A DNA stretch of 64,000 nucleotides from Pseudomonadota bacterium (GTDB lineage: Bacteria; Pseudomonadota; Alphaproteobacteria; Dongiales; Dongiaceae), in contig JACPDN010000002.1 of assembly GCA_016183985.1 (NCBI GenBank), positions 124,001 through 188,000 on the forward strand, written 5' to 3'. This document shows, one piece after another, positions 44,855-53,581 of the stretch. Within the stretch, counting starts at the first letter, position 1. Each line of letters opens with the position of its first letter. The translations under genes were made by a program, and so were the position numbers. The notes under the pieces are model-generated. The model had not been told where the DNA came from. It searched no databases and was given only the letters and a program-made list of their open reading frames with translations.

Positions 44855-45553
44855 TCATGCGCCTATGAAGATATCGATCGGGGCGCGGTTCTGTCGCAAC
44901 AGGGCGGTGATCGGGTAAGTGTTGGTGTTGATATTGTCGATCGCCCGGTCCAGCACAATCCGTTTTTCCGCACCCGTCACCGCCAGCAGAACATGGCTGC
45001 AGTCGATCAGGGCCTGAAGGGTGAGACCGATGCGGGGATGGCCCTTGGCCGGCTCGGATAAGACCACGATATCGGCGCTGCTATCCAGCTGCAGGGCGGG
45101 TGCTGTTTCCTTGCGACCCGGGAAAAGCGAGGCGAAATGGCCGTCTTCGCCCATGCCGAGAAAGACGCTGGAAAATGGCCGCGGGATGCCGGCAAAGGCC
45201 GTGGCAACCTCTTTCGCGGCGTCGGCCGGCCCCGGGGTCGGCCGGTAAAGGCCGAAGACCCTGGCTCTTGCGGCCTCGTCCTTCAGCAAATGTCGGCGGA
45301 TCAAACCTTCGTTGCTGTCGACATGTTCGACCGGCACCCAACGCTCATCACAGGGAATGATCGTCACCTTTTCCCAGGCGAAGGGTGTGGCTGCCAAATG
45401 CTCGAAGACCGCGACTGGTGTGGTGCCGCCGGGCACGATCAGGCTCGCCGAACCCGTCTTTGCCACGGCTGCGGTGAGATCCTCGAGGATGCGCGCTGCC
45501 ACCGCCGCGGCCAAGGCGGCGCGGTCAGCATATTCGGCCCTCCGCAAGATCAC
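44855..45553 (-). CDS. pgl: 6-phosphogluconolactonase
   Basis: Pgl hydrolyses 6-phosphogluconolactone to 6-phosphogluconate. It has 232 residues of the DevB/SOL family: Val-Pro-Gly-Gly-Thr-Thr-Pro near 40-46, Pro-Cys-Asp-Glu-Arg-Trp-Val-Pro near 67 and [14 protein letters not shown] near 131, the substrate pocket. The GTG at 45553 shares its first base with the last base of the zwf TAG (TAGTG), so translation is coupled. The gene overlaps or abuts edd. Confidence 0.95.
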   Translation of the reverse strand: MILRRAEYADRAALAAAVAARILEDLTAAVAKTGSASLIVPGGTTPVAVFEHLAATPFAWEKVTIIPCDERWVPVEHVDSNEGLIRRHLLKDEAARARVFGLYRPTPGPADAAKEVATAFAGIPRPFSSVFLGMGEDGHFASLFPGRKETAPALQLDSSADIVVLSEPAKGHPRIGLTLQALIDCSHVLLAVTGAEKRIVLDRAIDNINTNTYPITALLRQNRAPIDIFIGA

Positions 45554-47046
45554 TAAATGTCGTCCTCATGCCAGGTGCGCCCGTCACGCTCGATGAGAGC
45601 AATGGCGGCATTCGGTCCCCAGGAACCGGCGGCATAGGGCTTCGGCGCCAGGGCGGTATCCGACCAGCCCTGCAGAATACCATCGGTCCAGCGCCAGGCC
45701 GCTTCAAGTTCATCAAGGCGCATGAAGAGTGCCGGCCGCCCTCGGATGACATCGAGCAGCAGGCGCTCATAAGCATCCGGAGAGCGGCCACCGAAGGTCT
45801 CGGCGAAGGAGAGATCGAGCGCCGTCTGGCGCAGCTTCAACTCGCCCGGGCCACGTCCCTTGTTGAGCATGATGAGGCGGATGCCTTCGTCGGGCTGCAG
45901 GCGCATCACCAGCTTGTTGGGGTGGATCGTGCCGGCGGAGTCCGGATAGGGCGAATGGGGCGGTGTCTTGAACTGCACCACGATCTCGGAGGAGCGTGAC
46001 GGCAGGCGCTTGCCGGTGCGGATATAGAAGGGGACACCGGCCCAGCGCCAGTTTTCGATACCGACCTTGATCGCGACAAAGGTTTCGGTATCGCTATGCG
46101 GATCGGCATCCGTTTCTTCGAGATAGCCGGGAACCGCCTGGCCGCCGACATTGCCGGCCTTGTATTGCCCGCGCACGGTCGCCAGCGCCACATCCGCCGC
46201 GTGGATCGGTTGTAATGCGCGCAGCACTTTGAGCTTCTCGTCCCGGATCATATCGGCGTCGAGCGTCGACGGAGGCTCCATCGCCGTGAGGCAGATCAAC
46301 TGCAGCAGATGGTTCTGCACCATGTCTCTGAGCGCGCCGGATTCGTTATAGTATTTCCAACGCCCGCCGACGCCGACCGTCTCGGCAACCGAGATCTGGA
46401 CGTGATCGATATGGGTGCGGTTCCACAAGGGCTCGAACAGGGCATTGGCGAAGCGCAGCACCATCAGGTTCTGCACCGTCTCTTTGCCCAGGTAATGGTC
46501 GATACGGTAGGTCTGGGGCTCGGCGAAGGCCTTGGCGACGGCGGCATTGATCTCATGTGCCGAGGCGAGATCCTTGCCGAGGGGCTTTTCCAGCACCAGG
46601 CGGGAGGCTGGCGTTACCAGGTTCAACGCCTTCAGATTCGCAGCGATGGGGCCGAAAATGTCCGGCGCGGTCGCCAGGTAAAAGGCGCGAACGACCTCCT
46701 CGCGCCCCTTCAGCAGCTTGGCAAGGCTCTCATAGCTTTTGGCATCCGTGGCATCGAGGCCGAGATAGGTGAGGCGCGTCGAGAAACGGCCCCAGGATTC
46801 CTCGTCGAACTGGCCATCCTTCGTTCCGTCACCGGAATGCGTGATGCAATCGTCATGCATCATCTTCACGAAATCTTCGTTGGCCATGGCGCCGCGCGAG
46901 ACACAGATGATGCGGCCGTCATCCGGCAGGCGCTGTTCACGGGCCAGATGGTAAAGGGCGGGAATCAATTTGCGTCGGGCGAGGTCGCCGCGCCCGCCGA
47001 AAACGATCATGTCGAATGGCTGAGAAATCAGGGTGTTACGCTGCAT
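45553..47046 (-). CDS. zwf: glucose-6-phosphate 1-dehydrogenase
   Basis: Zwf oxidises glucose-6-phosphate, producing NADPH or NADH. It has 497 residues. The substrate motif Arg-Ile-Asp-His-Tyr-Leu-Gly-Lys-Glu near 181-189 is intact. The nucleotide loop reads Phe-Gly-Gly-Arg-Gly-Asp-Leu-Ala-Arg-Arg-Lys-Leu, where the usual Gly-Ala-(Thr/Ser)-Gly-Asp-Leu is altered to Gly-Gly-Arg-Gly-Asp-Leu. An AGGGA lies 6-8 nt before the ATG. It is the first enzyme gene of the zwf-pgl-edd-glk-eda unit. Confidence 0.96.
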   Translation of the reverse strand: MQRNTLISQPFDMIVFGGRGDLARRKLIPALYHLAREQRLPDDGRIICVSRGAMANEDFVKMMHDDCITHSGDGTKDGQFDEESWGRFSTRLTYLGLDATDAKSYESLAKLLKGREEVVRAFYLATAPDIFGPIAANLKALNLVTPASRLVLEKPLGKDLASAHEINAAVAKAFAEPQTYRIDHYLGKETVQNLMVLRFANALFEPLWNRTHIDHVQISVAETVGVGGRWKYYNESGALRDMVQNHLLQLICLTAMEPPSTLDADMIRDEKLKVLRALQPIHAADVALATVRGQYKAGNVGGQAVPGYLEETDADPHSDTETFVAIKVGIENWRWAGVPFYIRTGKRLPSRSSEIVVQFKTPPHSPYPDSAGTIHPNKLVMRLQPDEGIRLIMLNKGRGPGELKLRQTALDLSFAETFGGRSPDAYERLLLDVIRGRPALFMRLDELEAAWRWTDGILQGWSDTALAPKPYAAGSWGPNAAIALIERDGRTWHEDDI

Positions 47047-47183
47047 TTGGGGTCCCTATCGGGGCGGATCGAATGAATGATTGCGCTGGCATCGAGCGTA
47101 GTTTGCCTCGACAAGCGACCGGGTGCCAACCCTTGATGCACGGCAATCGCCTGATTCTGCTCGATTCTGCCCAAACGTATTAT

Positions 47184-47207
47184 TTCGGCGGCGGGCCCTC
47201 GGCCGAA
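47184..47207 (-). terminator. hairpin just after the sugar ABC ATPase gene
   Basis: TTCGGC / GCCGAA arms around a GC-rich centre start directly at the ATPase stop codon and are followed on the minus strand by AATAATACG. It could partly end transcription between the ATPase gene and zwf, or protect the mRNA end. It lacks a proper T-run. Confidence 0.35.
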
Positions 47208-48329
47208 CTAATTCAGCCGGGCCTGGGTGACCGGATCGAAAAGGCTGCTGCGGCTGAGGTCGAAGGCGAAACGCAAGGTGCCGCCCGCCCCGCCGATATC
47301 CTGCGGCCGGACGCGCGCCACGGTTGTCGTGCCACCCATGGTGAAATAAGCCAGCGTGTCGGCACCGGTGGGTTCGATGACGTCGATCTCGGCTTCCACC
47401 TCGGTGTCGATGCTTTTGCGTTCGACGGCGCCAGCGACCGATATGGCCTCAGGCCGCACGCCAAGAACGATGTCCCGGCCGACCCAGTCCTGAATCTGTG
47501 ATGTTGCCTCCGCAAGCGGCAGGAAGCGCGGGCCTTCGCCGCCATGGGCTTTCACCGCCGCCGTCACGCCAAGCCGGCCGTCCTGCTGGGCGATCTGGCC
47601 GCGCAGGAAGTTCATGGCCGGCGCGCCGATGAATCCTGCCACATACATATTCGCCGGCCGGTCGTAAATTTCTGCCGGTGTCGCGAATTGCTGAACCAGG
47701 CCATCCTTCATGATGGCGATGCGGCTCGCCAGGGTCATCGCCTCGATCTGGTCATGGGTCACATAGACGATCGTGGTGCCGAGGCGCTGATGCAGCTTCT
47801 TGATCTCGGTCCGCATTTCGACGCGCAGCTTGGCGTCGAGATTGGAGAGCGGCTCATCGAACAGGAAGACCTTGGGTTCGCGTACCAGGGCCCGGCCAAT
47901 GGCGACGCGCTGGCGCTGCCCGCCCGAGAGCTCGCCCGGCTTGCGCGCCAGCAGATGCTCGATCTGCAATAACTTTGCCACCTTGGCGACGGCGGCCGCG
48001 CGAGTACCCCGGTCGACACCGCGCATCTCCAGGCCGAATTCCATGTTCTTCGCTACATTCATATTGGGGTAGAGCGCATAGGACTGAAAAACCATGGCGA
48101 TGTCGCGGTCCTTGGGATGCACATCGTTGATCACCCGGTCACCGACGCGAATCTCGCCTGAACTGACATCGGTCAGACCGGCGATGATGTTGAGAAGGGT
48201 CGACTTGCCGCAACCCGATGGCCCCAGAAGCACCAGGAACTCGCCGTCCGCGAGTTCGATATCGATCCCTTTCAGGATGTCGACATGACCGTAATTCTTA
48301 CGGACGTTGCGGATGCTGAGCTGCGCCAT
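47208..48329 (-). CDS. sugar ABC transporter ATP-binding protein (UgpC/MalK/MsmK family)
   Basis: This 373-residue ATPase has Walker A Gly-Pro-Ser-Gly-Cys-Gly-Lys-Ser-Thr near 38-46, signature Leu-Ser-Gly-Gly-Gln-Arg-Gln-Arg-Val-Ala near 135, Walker B Val-Phe-Leu-Phe-Asp-Glu-Pro-Leu-Ser-Asn, and a C-terminal TOBE regulatory region (about 285-370, with Gly-Val-Arg-Pro-Glu-Ala). These match the ATPases that energise CUT1 carbohydrate importers and can serve several permeases. No permease or binding-protein gene is adjacent. Its place upstream of the glucose ED operon suggests a role in glucose or related sugar uptake. The ATG at 48329 gives the family start Met-Ala-Gln-Leu-Ser-Ile-Arg-Asn-Val. 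Confidence 0.93.
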   Translation of the reverse strand: MAQLSIRNVRKNYGHVDILKGIDIELADGEFLVLLGPSGCGKSTLLNIIAGLTDVSSGEIRVGDRVINDVHPKDRDIAMVFQSYALYPNMNVAKNMEFGLEMRGVDRGTRAAAVAKVAKLLQIEHLLARKPGELSGGQRQRVAIGRALVREPKVFLFDEPLSNLDAKLRVEMRTEIKKLHQRLGTTIVYVTHDQIEAMTLASRIAIMKDGLVQQFATPAEIYDRPANMYVAGFIGAPAMNFLRGQIAQQDGRLGVTAAVKAHGGEGPRFLPLAEATSQIQDWVGRDIVLGVRPEAISVAGAVERKSIDTEVEAEIDVIEPTGADTLAYFTMGGTTTVARVRPQDIGGAGGTLRFAFDLSRSSLFDPVTQARLN

Positions 48330-48479
48330 TTCCTCGTTCCCGTCACACGCGTCTGAAAAACCGGTGGATCGGAGCATCCATTGTGACTTTCTGTCAAATG
48401 GCCTCTTTCGGAGAAACCGAACCACCACTTGCCCATTTATGAAAGGGAGTCGGTTTAATCAAAAGATGGAGTTAATCGC

Positions 48480-48734
48480 ATGACCAACTTTTCCACCGCC
48501 CGCGGCAATATGCAGGACAGTGCAGAACGGGCCGCCCATGCGACTGGTGATGTGTTGCGGGATAAGGCCGCGCAGGCCAGCGAGGCTCTCCGGGAAGGCA
48601 CGGAGCGCATCCGTGCCGAGGCAGATACGGTGGCACGGAAAGCCGCCAATCGGGTTTCCGAACGACCGCTGATGGCGCTCACCGCCACGCTCGCAATAGG
48701 CGCCATCGCCGGCTACCTGCTGGGGCGCCGCTAA
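48480..48734 (+). CDS. DUF883/ElaB-YqjD-type small membrane protein
   Basis: This is an 84-residue protein. A long amphipathic, Ala/Glu/Arg-rich helix (about 8-62) is followed by a short C-terminal TM (Leu-Met-Ala-Leu-Thr-Ala-Thr-Leu-Ala-Ile-Gly-Ala-Ile-Ala-Gly-Tyr-Leu-Leu) and Gly-Arg-Arg. This layout matches the YqjD/ElaB family, tail-anchored ribosome-associated stress proteins in enterobacteria. GGAG lies 8 nt before the ATG. It precedes a CsbD gene, another stress-linked family. Confidence 0.85.
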   Translation: MTNFSTARGNMQDSAERAAHATGDVLRDKAAQASEALREGTERIRAEADTVARKAANRVSERPLMALTATLAIGAIAGYLLGRR

Positions 48735-48754
48735 CTGCAGTTATCTCTTGGAAC

Positions 48755-48779
48755 GGAACCGATTCCCGGAATCCGGGTT
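48755..48779 (+). promoter_or_regulatory. candidate EcfG-type general stress promoter before csbD
   Basis: GGAAC (48755-48759), 16 nt, GGTT (48776-48779) resembles the alphaproteobacterial EcfG consensus GGAAC-N16/17-CGTT with one -10 mismatch. It lies 36 bp before the CsbD start, in the short DUF883-csbD gap. CsbD genes are frequent members of the general stress regulon. Confidence 0.5.
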
Positions 48780-48815
48780 TGTTCGGTGTGTGACGCATGT
48801 CAAAAGGAGGCCTAT

Positions 48816-49031
48816 ATGAACCAGGATCAGATCGCTGGTAACTGGAAACAGCTGAAGGGCAAGATGAAAGAGCAGTGGGGTAAGCTCACTGACGATGACA
48901 TCACAAAGCTCGAAGGCCATCAGGACCAATTGGTCGGCAAAATTCAGGAACGTTACGGCCTCGCGCGCGCGGAAGCGCAGAAGCAGATCGATACGTTCCG
49001 CGCCGCTAACAAGGATCTGTGGCCGAACTAA
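48816..49031 (+). CDS. CsbD family stress protein
   Basis: This is a 71-residue hydrophilic protein: Met-Asn-Gln-Asp-Gln-Ile-Ala-Gly-Asn-Trp-Lys-Gln-Leu-Lys-Gly-Lys, then Trp-Gly-Lys-Leu-Thr-Asp-Asp-Asp near 35-42 and a C-terminal Tyr-Gly-Leu-Ala-Arg-Ala-Glu-Ala. This is the complete CsbD pattern. AAAGGAGG lies before the ATG at 48816, which fixes the start over an upstream GTG-type frame. The biochemical role is unknown; expression is typically stress-induced. Confidence 0.92.
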   Translation: MNQDQIAGNWKQLKGKMKEQWGKLTDDDITKLEGHQDQLVGKIQERYGLARAEAQKQIDTFRAANKDLWPN

Positions 49032-49061
49032 TTAATTAAGGATCTTTCCCTGTCGGTGCTG

Positions 49062-49091
49062 CGGCCTGCGCTCCAAGCGCGGGCCGTCTTT
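49062..49091 (+). terminator. Rho-independent terminator after csbD
   Basis: An 11-bp stem with one G-U pair, CGGCCTGCGCT / AGCGCGGGCCG (49062-49072 and 49076-49086), with a 3-nt loop is followed by TCTTTCC. It starts 31 bp past the csbD stop. Confidence 0.7.
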
Positions 49092-49106
49092 CCGTGGGGA
49101 ACCAGT

Positions 49107-49132
49107 GCCGATCGATTTGGCCGATCGATTTG
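49107..49132 (+). repeat. tandem 13-nt duplication
   Basis: GCCGATCGATTTG is directly duplicated and followed by a partial third copy (GCCGGTCGA). It lies in the non-coding stretch between csbD and the DUF1488 gene. Confidence 0.7.
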
Positions 49133-49273
49133 GCCGGTCGACTTGAAGGGCAAGGTCCGCAAGCCTGAGATATCGATCGGCAAAGGGGTGCCCATTCCGC
49201 TGATCGAGCCTGGAGATGCCAAGGGCGTCTCGTGCACTGCCCTGCTCAATTCGATCGTCGGTTCCGCGCGAGA

Positions 49274-49540
49274 CTAGGCGGCCGAGATAAGGATCGAGCC
49301 GTCGGCCTGTTGCAATCCGGTCAGAAACCGCTCGCGCGCCACCTGTTCTACGCGCCGGCGATGCTTTGCGAAGATCGACAGCAATTCGCTGGGCGATGCT
49401 TCCTCGACATTTTCATAAGCAAGAAGCGCCGTCTTGGCGACGCGACAGATGACGTGTCCGGATGAGGCGATACCCACGACCCGGATCGTTTCGCGATTGG
49501 GGTTATAGATGGGAATCTCATTGAGGAAAGTCAGCGCCAT
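49274..49540 (-). CDS. DUF1488 family protein
   Basis: This is an 88-residue protein: Ala-Leu-Thr-Phe-Leu-Asn-Glu-Ile-Pro-Ile-Tyr-Asn-Pro-Asn-Arg-Glu-Thr-Ile-Arg-Val near the start, then a helix ending Phe-Ala-Lys-His-Arg-Arg-Arg-Val-Glu-Gln-Val-Ala. This fits DUF1488, small proteins of unknown function in proteobacteria. It is alone on this strand between csbD and the phosphodiesterase gene. Confidence 0.82.
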   Translation of the reverse strand: MALTFLNEIPIYNPNRETIRVVGIASSGHVICRVAKTALLAYENVEEASPSELLSIFAKHRRRVEQVARERFLTGLQQADGSILISAA

Positions 49541-49683
49541 TGTCGCCTCCCGCTTCCTGTTTGATGACGACTATGACGTGACGGGGTATGGCATTCAACG
49601 CCGGCGCTTTGACAGCTGTACAAGAAGGCATGAAGCGGACGGGCCTTCTGCCTGATTTTATGCTGCAAACGGGGGCTTGTGAT

Positions 49684-50424
49684 TTATTTGTGAATGTCCG
49701 CATCGGACCCCGCCATGGTTTCCATTTCCTGGCGAACTGACACTACCAGGGCTAGGTCGGCGATCACCGGCAGATGGTCCGAGGCTTTTCGTCCCGCGCG
49801 TTCGACCCAGCTTCCCTTGAGCATGCCGGCCGGCCGGCAATAAATGCCATCAATATCAAGGAGCGGGTAACGCGCCGGAAAAGTCTTGTGGCGTGATCGG
49901 TCCGGCAGGGTTGGTAGAAGCGTTCGCCGCACATGCCCGTGCCAATCGTTAAAATCGCCGACGACGACCAGCGGTCCATCCACGGTGCCGATGATCTTGG
50001 ACAATCGTTCGATCTGCTGGCGTCCCTCGCCGGCGCGCAGGCCCAGATGCGCGGCGATGACCGTGAGGCGCCCGCGCGGTGTATCCAGCGCGGCCTCGAT
50101 GGCAAAGCGGGCCTCGCGATGCGGCACCGAAAGGTCGTGAAGGCGCACGTCATGCATCGCCCAGTGGCTCAGCAGGATATGCCCATAATGTCCGTCCGGC
50201 GCCACGATCGTCCGCGCCTCCGCCGAATATTCGCCAAGGGCGCGCGTGAGGGCTTCAAGCGGCAGGTCTTCCATGCGCCCGCGTGAATCGACCTCCTGCA
50301 GCGCGATGATGTCGGGCGCATGGCTACGCAGGATCTCGATGATGCGGGCAAGGTTATAGCGCCGGTCGGATCCGATTCCGGCGTGGATGTTCCAGGTCGC
50401 CAAACGTATGAAATTGTCGTGCAT
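49684..50424 (-). CDS. endonuclease/exonuclease/phosphatase family protein
   Basis: This is a 246-residue metal-dependent phosphodiesterase. The EEP active-site series is present: Thr-Trp-Asn-Ile-His near 10-14, Ala-Leu-Gln-Glu-Val-Asp near 41-46, a Gly-Asp-Phe-Asn-Asp-Trp near 155-160 and a final Ser-Asp-His-Leu-Pro-Val near 215. EEP proteins cut DNA, RNA or phospholipids; the neighbouring PLD-VTT gene 9 bp upstream on the same strand favours a lipid or envelope substrate (inference). No signal peptide is seen. Confidence 0.9.
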   Translation of the reverse strand: MHDNFIRLATWNIHAGIGSDRRYNLARIIEILRSHAPDIIALQEVDSRGRMEDLPLEALTRALGEYSAEARTIVAPDGHYGHILLSHWAMHDVRLHDLSVPHREARFAIEAALDTPRGRLTVIAAHLGLRAGEGRQQIERLSKIIGTVDGPLVVVGDFNDWHGHVRRTLLPTLPDRSRHKTFPARYPLLDIDGIYCRPAGMLKGSWVERAGRKASDHLPVIADLALVVSVRQEMETMAGSDADIHK

Positions 50425-50433
50425 GGAATGTCG

Positions 50434-52596
50434 TCAGGCGTTGCGCTTGCGCCACATATCGATGATCTGCTGCAGACCGAACGATAAGCCGACCGACAGC
50501 AGGAACAAGGCAAAGAGTGCCAGAATGCCAAGCGGAGTCGGCTCGCGAATGACGTCCATCACCTGGCGCCCCAGCAAGGCCATCACAGTAAAGCCCGGTG
50601 CCAGACCCAGCGCCGTCCCGATCACATAATCGACGGGGTGGATGCGCAAGGCACCGGCCGCAAGATTGACCAGCGTGTAGGGGGCGCCGGGGATCAGCCG
50701 GATGACCGTGACCGCCATGACGCCGCGTTCCAGAAAGGCCGCGCTGATGCGGTTGAGGCGCGGCCCGAAAAAGCGCCGCAACGCGCGATTGCCAAGCCAG
50801 CGCCCGATGGCATAGGTCGCCACCGCACTTGCCATGGCACCGGCCGCGGCATAGGCAAGTCCCGGCCACAGGCCGAACATCGCAACCGTCGCGACGATGA
50901 GAACCAGAAGCGGGAATGCCACAAATCCCGCTAGCACGAATGTTGCGACAACAATGAAGCCGGCCCAGGGATTGTCCGCCGCGATCAAGCTATTTTCCAG
51001 AACTGCCACGTCTTCGCTGTCGCCGATGGGTGTGAACCCCCAGGCTGCCGTCAACGCGCAGAAACCGACCAGCATCGCCGTCATCAGCGCCCAGGTGGCC
51101 TTCTGGCCGGTGAGCACGGCGGATATCGGTTCCACGAGATGCTGCAGATCGATCGGACGGTCCGGATCGGCAATCGATTTCAAGATCGGCATGGCGGCCC
51201 GTTCTTCTTCCGCGCTGATGAAATGGGCGCGACCCGTGCGGGTAATGAGCGTATGCATCGCCCGCACGAGCGACCCCTGCCGGCCAATGGTCTCCCGCAG
51301 CCTCTCCACCGTGCAACCGCAATGCTCCGCCATCAGCCGCAGGCGCATTCGACGGATCTGCGCCGAGGCCGAAGCATCGGCGGCCGTGAAAACGATGTCG
51401 CACTCGCTGTCGGTTGCCATGGATCTATTGCAAAGATTGGCGGACCCGATGCGCAGATATCGGTCGTCAACGATCATCACCTTGGAATGCACGGATACAT
51501 CGATCGCCGTATCGCCGGCCGCACGGGGCGCCGCAATCAGCCAGCGATTCGAAGCCTTACTGCCTTCCAGCAGGCGGATAAAATCGCTACGCCCGGGCAG
51601 CATCGCCTGCCGCTCCATCACGCCGTGATAGCTGCGCGGGCAAATGATAACGACCTCCAGGGTTGGATGGCAGGCAAGTTGCCGCGCGATCGCCCCAGCG
51701 ATCGAAGTCAATGTCAGGTACTGGCTTTCGATATAGAGGTGACGTCGCGCGGTGCTGATCATGTCCACGAACAATTCCTCGACCTCACGGATTTCAGGGC
51801 GATCTTCGAAGGCGGGTTCCGTGCGGGCGATACCGGTATCTATGTCCCAAAAATCGGGCAGCACCTCGGCTGGCCAATTGGGCGGTGCCTCGGCGGGCCC
51901 CGCCGGTGTTTCACAGGCGGCTCGTTGCCAGCGGGTGCGGACAAGCTCGGAAAGCGCCGTGGCGGCAGGACCATCGAGCATCGCCTGGACATCATGGAAG
52001 GGCGGATAGGGCTTCCCACCCGGATCGCATCGGCCAGAATTGCCCGCGCGATGACAGGGATCGTCCCAACGTCGGATGGTCAAATCGAGGCCGCCGCAGA
52101 AGGCGATGCCGTCATCGATCACGACGATTTTCTGATGATGAGAGGCGCCGAGCGGCACAGTCGCATCCAGGCACAAATCGATTTGCGGCAGCCGCTTCCA
52201 TCGCAACGCCAACGCCGGCAATGGCTCGCGTTCGTCGGCAAAGAAGACCGAATAATCCCACAGCAGGATGCGGATCTGCAGTTCGGGGCGTTGCCGCGCC
52301 AGGGCATCGAGAAAATCGCCGAGTTCCTCCGGCAAGCCATCGTCGGCAGCGCCGGTTTCGCCGACCAGCCGCATCCGGCTGTCGACATCCCAGCCGACGA
52401 TGTAAATGCTGTGTCGTGCCTGTCGCAACGCCGCCCGAAGCGCACCGTAATAGGCGGCGGCATCGATCAGGATCGTGGCATGCCTTGCTCGTGCCACGCG
52501 CCACGCATTCCGCCCCGGCTGGAGCAGCTGCTTGTGCGCAGTTTCCCCGATTTCATCGACAGGGACACCTATACGCGAGACGGCAAAGCTCTCCAT
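50434..52596 (-). CDS. phospholipase D-like / VTT (DedA-type) fusion protein
   Basis: This is a 720-residue membrane protein. The N-terminal two-thirds is a PLD-superfamily enzyme with two HxK motifs: His154-Gln-Lys156-x4-Asp161 and, near 370, His-Ser-Lys-Val-Met-Ile-Val-Asp, followed by Gly-Ser-Ala-Asn-Leu. A C-terminal VTT/SNARE-associated domain (about 500-710, at least five TM segments, with Gly-Arg-Trp-Leu-Gly-Asn and Arg-Leu-Ile-Pro-Gly-Ala-Pro-Tyr-Thr) resembles DedA-type lipid scramblases. It could make or transfer cardiolipin-like lipids and flip them. Similar fusions exist in alphaproteobacteria. It is transcribed with the EEP gene. Confidence 0.92.
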   Translation of the reverse strand: MESFAVSRIGVPVDEIGETAHKQLLQPGRNAWRVARARHATILIDAAAYYGALRAALRQARHSIYIVGWDVDSRMRLVGETGAADDGLPEELGDFLDALARQRPELQIRILLWDYSVFFADEREPLPALALRWKRLPQIDLCLDATVPLGASHHQKIVVIDDGIAFCGGLDLTIRRWDDPCHRAGNSGRCDPGGKPYPPFHDVQAMLDGPAATALSELVRTRWQRAACETPAGPAEAPPNWPAEVLPDFWDIDTGIARTEPAFEDRPEIREVEELFVDMISTARRHLYIESQYLTLTSIAGAIARQLACHPTLEVVIICPRSYHGVMERQAMLPGRSDFIRLLEGSKASNRWLIAAPRAAGDTAIDVSVHSKVMIVDDRYLRIGSANLCNRSMATDSECDIVFTAADASASAQIRRMRLRLMAEHCGCTVERLRETIGRQGSLVRAMHTLITRTGRAHFISAEEERAAMPILKSIADPDRPIDLQHLVEPISAVLTGQKATWALMTAMLVGFCALTAAWGFTPIGDSEDVAVLENSLIAADNPWAGFIVVATFVLAGFVAFPLLVLIVATVAMFGLWPGLAYAAAGAMASAVATYAIGRWLGNRALRRFFGPRLNRISAAFLERGVMAVTVIRLIPGAPYTLVNLAAGALRIHPVDYVIGTALGLAPGFTVMALLGRQVMDVIREPTPLGILALFALFLLSVGLSFGLQQIIDMWRKRNA

Positions 52597-52809
52597 GCGT
52601 CGATATCCATCCTATGGAAGTCGATGAACCAACGCGTTGATGCGCCGAAGGTGCCACGCGAATTGGCTTTCGCGCGCCATAACCCCGACTTGCGGTGCCG
52701 TTTTCCCCGCGAGCGCAGCTTTCCCTATGAGATGACGGTTGTTTGCAATGGCGACGCGGCTTGTTCTAAACATTCAAGACCGCTCATCGATTTGCAGGGG
52801 AGGCGCGGC

Positions 52810-53214
52810 GTGGACAGATTCACCGGTGGCTGCCTGTGTGGCAGTGTCCGCATTGTGGCATCGGGCCGGCCCTACCGCGTGGGCATTTGCCATTGCCTCG
52901 ATTGCCGCAAGCATCACGGGGCTCTTTTTCACGCCTCCGCGATATTTCCAGAAGGTTCGGTAACGATCGAAGGCGAAACGCAAAGCTATGCCGGGCGGTT
53001 TTTCTGCCCCCGCTGCGGCTCATCCGTCTTCGCGCGCAGCGGCGACGAAGTCGAGGTGAACCTCGGATCGCTGGATGCCCCCGACCAATTGCAGCCGACC
53101 TACGAACTCTGGACCTGCCGCCGCGAATCCTGGCTGCCGCCGTTTCCGATCCAGAAGCGCTACGACCGCGACCGAGACCGAGACAGCTCAGGGCGCCACG
53201 AAGATGAAGATTAG
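52810..53214 (+). CDS. GFA-family (glutathione-dependent formaldehyde-activating-like) zinc protein
   Basis: This 134-residue zinc protein has Gly-Gly-Cys-Leu-Cys-Gly near the N-terminus, Cys-His-Cys-Leu-Asp-Cys-Arg-Lys-His-His-Gly-Ala near 30-41 and Phe-Phe-Cys-Pro-Arg-Cys-Gly-Ser-Ser-Val-Phe near 70-80, the three Cys clusters of the GFA/CENP-V fold. The GTG at 52810 is chosen for its GGGGAGG; an ATG at 52731 is an alternative. The last residues are Arg/Asp-rich. Members act on S-conjugates or are of unknown function. It is divergent from the PLD-VTT gene. Confidence 0.88.
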   Translation: MDRFTGGCLCGSVRIVASGRPYRVGICHCLDCRKHHGALFHASAIFPEGSVTIEGETQSYAGRFFCPRCGSSVFARSGDEVEVNLGSLDAPDQLQPTYELWTCRRESWLPPFPIQKRYDRDRDRDSSGRHEDED

Positions 53215-53297
53215 GCATACATCAAAGGCGCCGCAGCCCGTTTCCGCGTCGGCGGAACGGCACAGCAGAGAAATTTCTATATATTTCAGCCAGATAA

Positions 53298-53372
53298 TGG
53301 TGGGTGCGACAGGGATTGAACCTGTGACCCCTACCGTGTGAAGGTAGTGCTCTCCCGCTGAGCTACGCACCC
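53298..53372 (-). tRNA. tRNA-Val (CAC anticodon)
   Basis: The minus strand folds into a full cloverleaf of 75 nt. The acceptor arm is GGGTGCG / CGCACCC with discriminator A and an encoded CCA (53298-53300). The D arm contains AGCTCAGCGGGAGAGC. The anticodon arm is CTACC-TTCACAC-GGTAG with anticodon CAC, and the T arm is CAGG-TTCAATC-CCTG. CAC reads GTG codons, so the tRNA carries valine. Confidence 0.97.
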
Positions 53373-53581
53373 GCCTTGGCCGTGACGCGGCAGGTCAGGA
53401 GCCTGGCCGCTGGCGTCGAGGCGCGTTGTTTAGCCTCCGCCTCAACCGGTGTCAATTCAAACTGCCGGACGGGCTAGGACTCCGGTCACGCTGGCGTGAG
53501 GTGAGGCTGCGGACCTTGACAGAATGCCGCAAGCAGCCGAGTTGATGATGGCTCCCACATCCTGATCTTGGCGGTGATTCA

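Noticed and set aside
49056-49277. 73-codon open frame between csbD and the DUF1488 gene
   Set aside because: It spans the csbD terminator and a tandem duplication, and lacks a ribosome-binding site.
51139-52809. Upstream extension of the GFA-family gene
   Set aside because: The frame is open for 1.6 kb upstream, but that part is antisense to the PLD-VTT gene. A GTG with GGGGAGG at 52810 starts the conserved domain.
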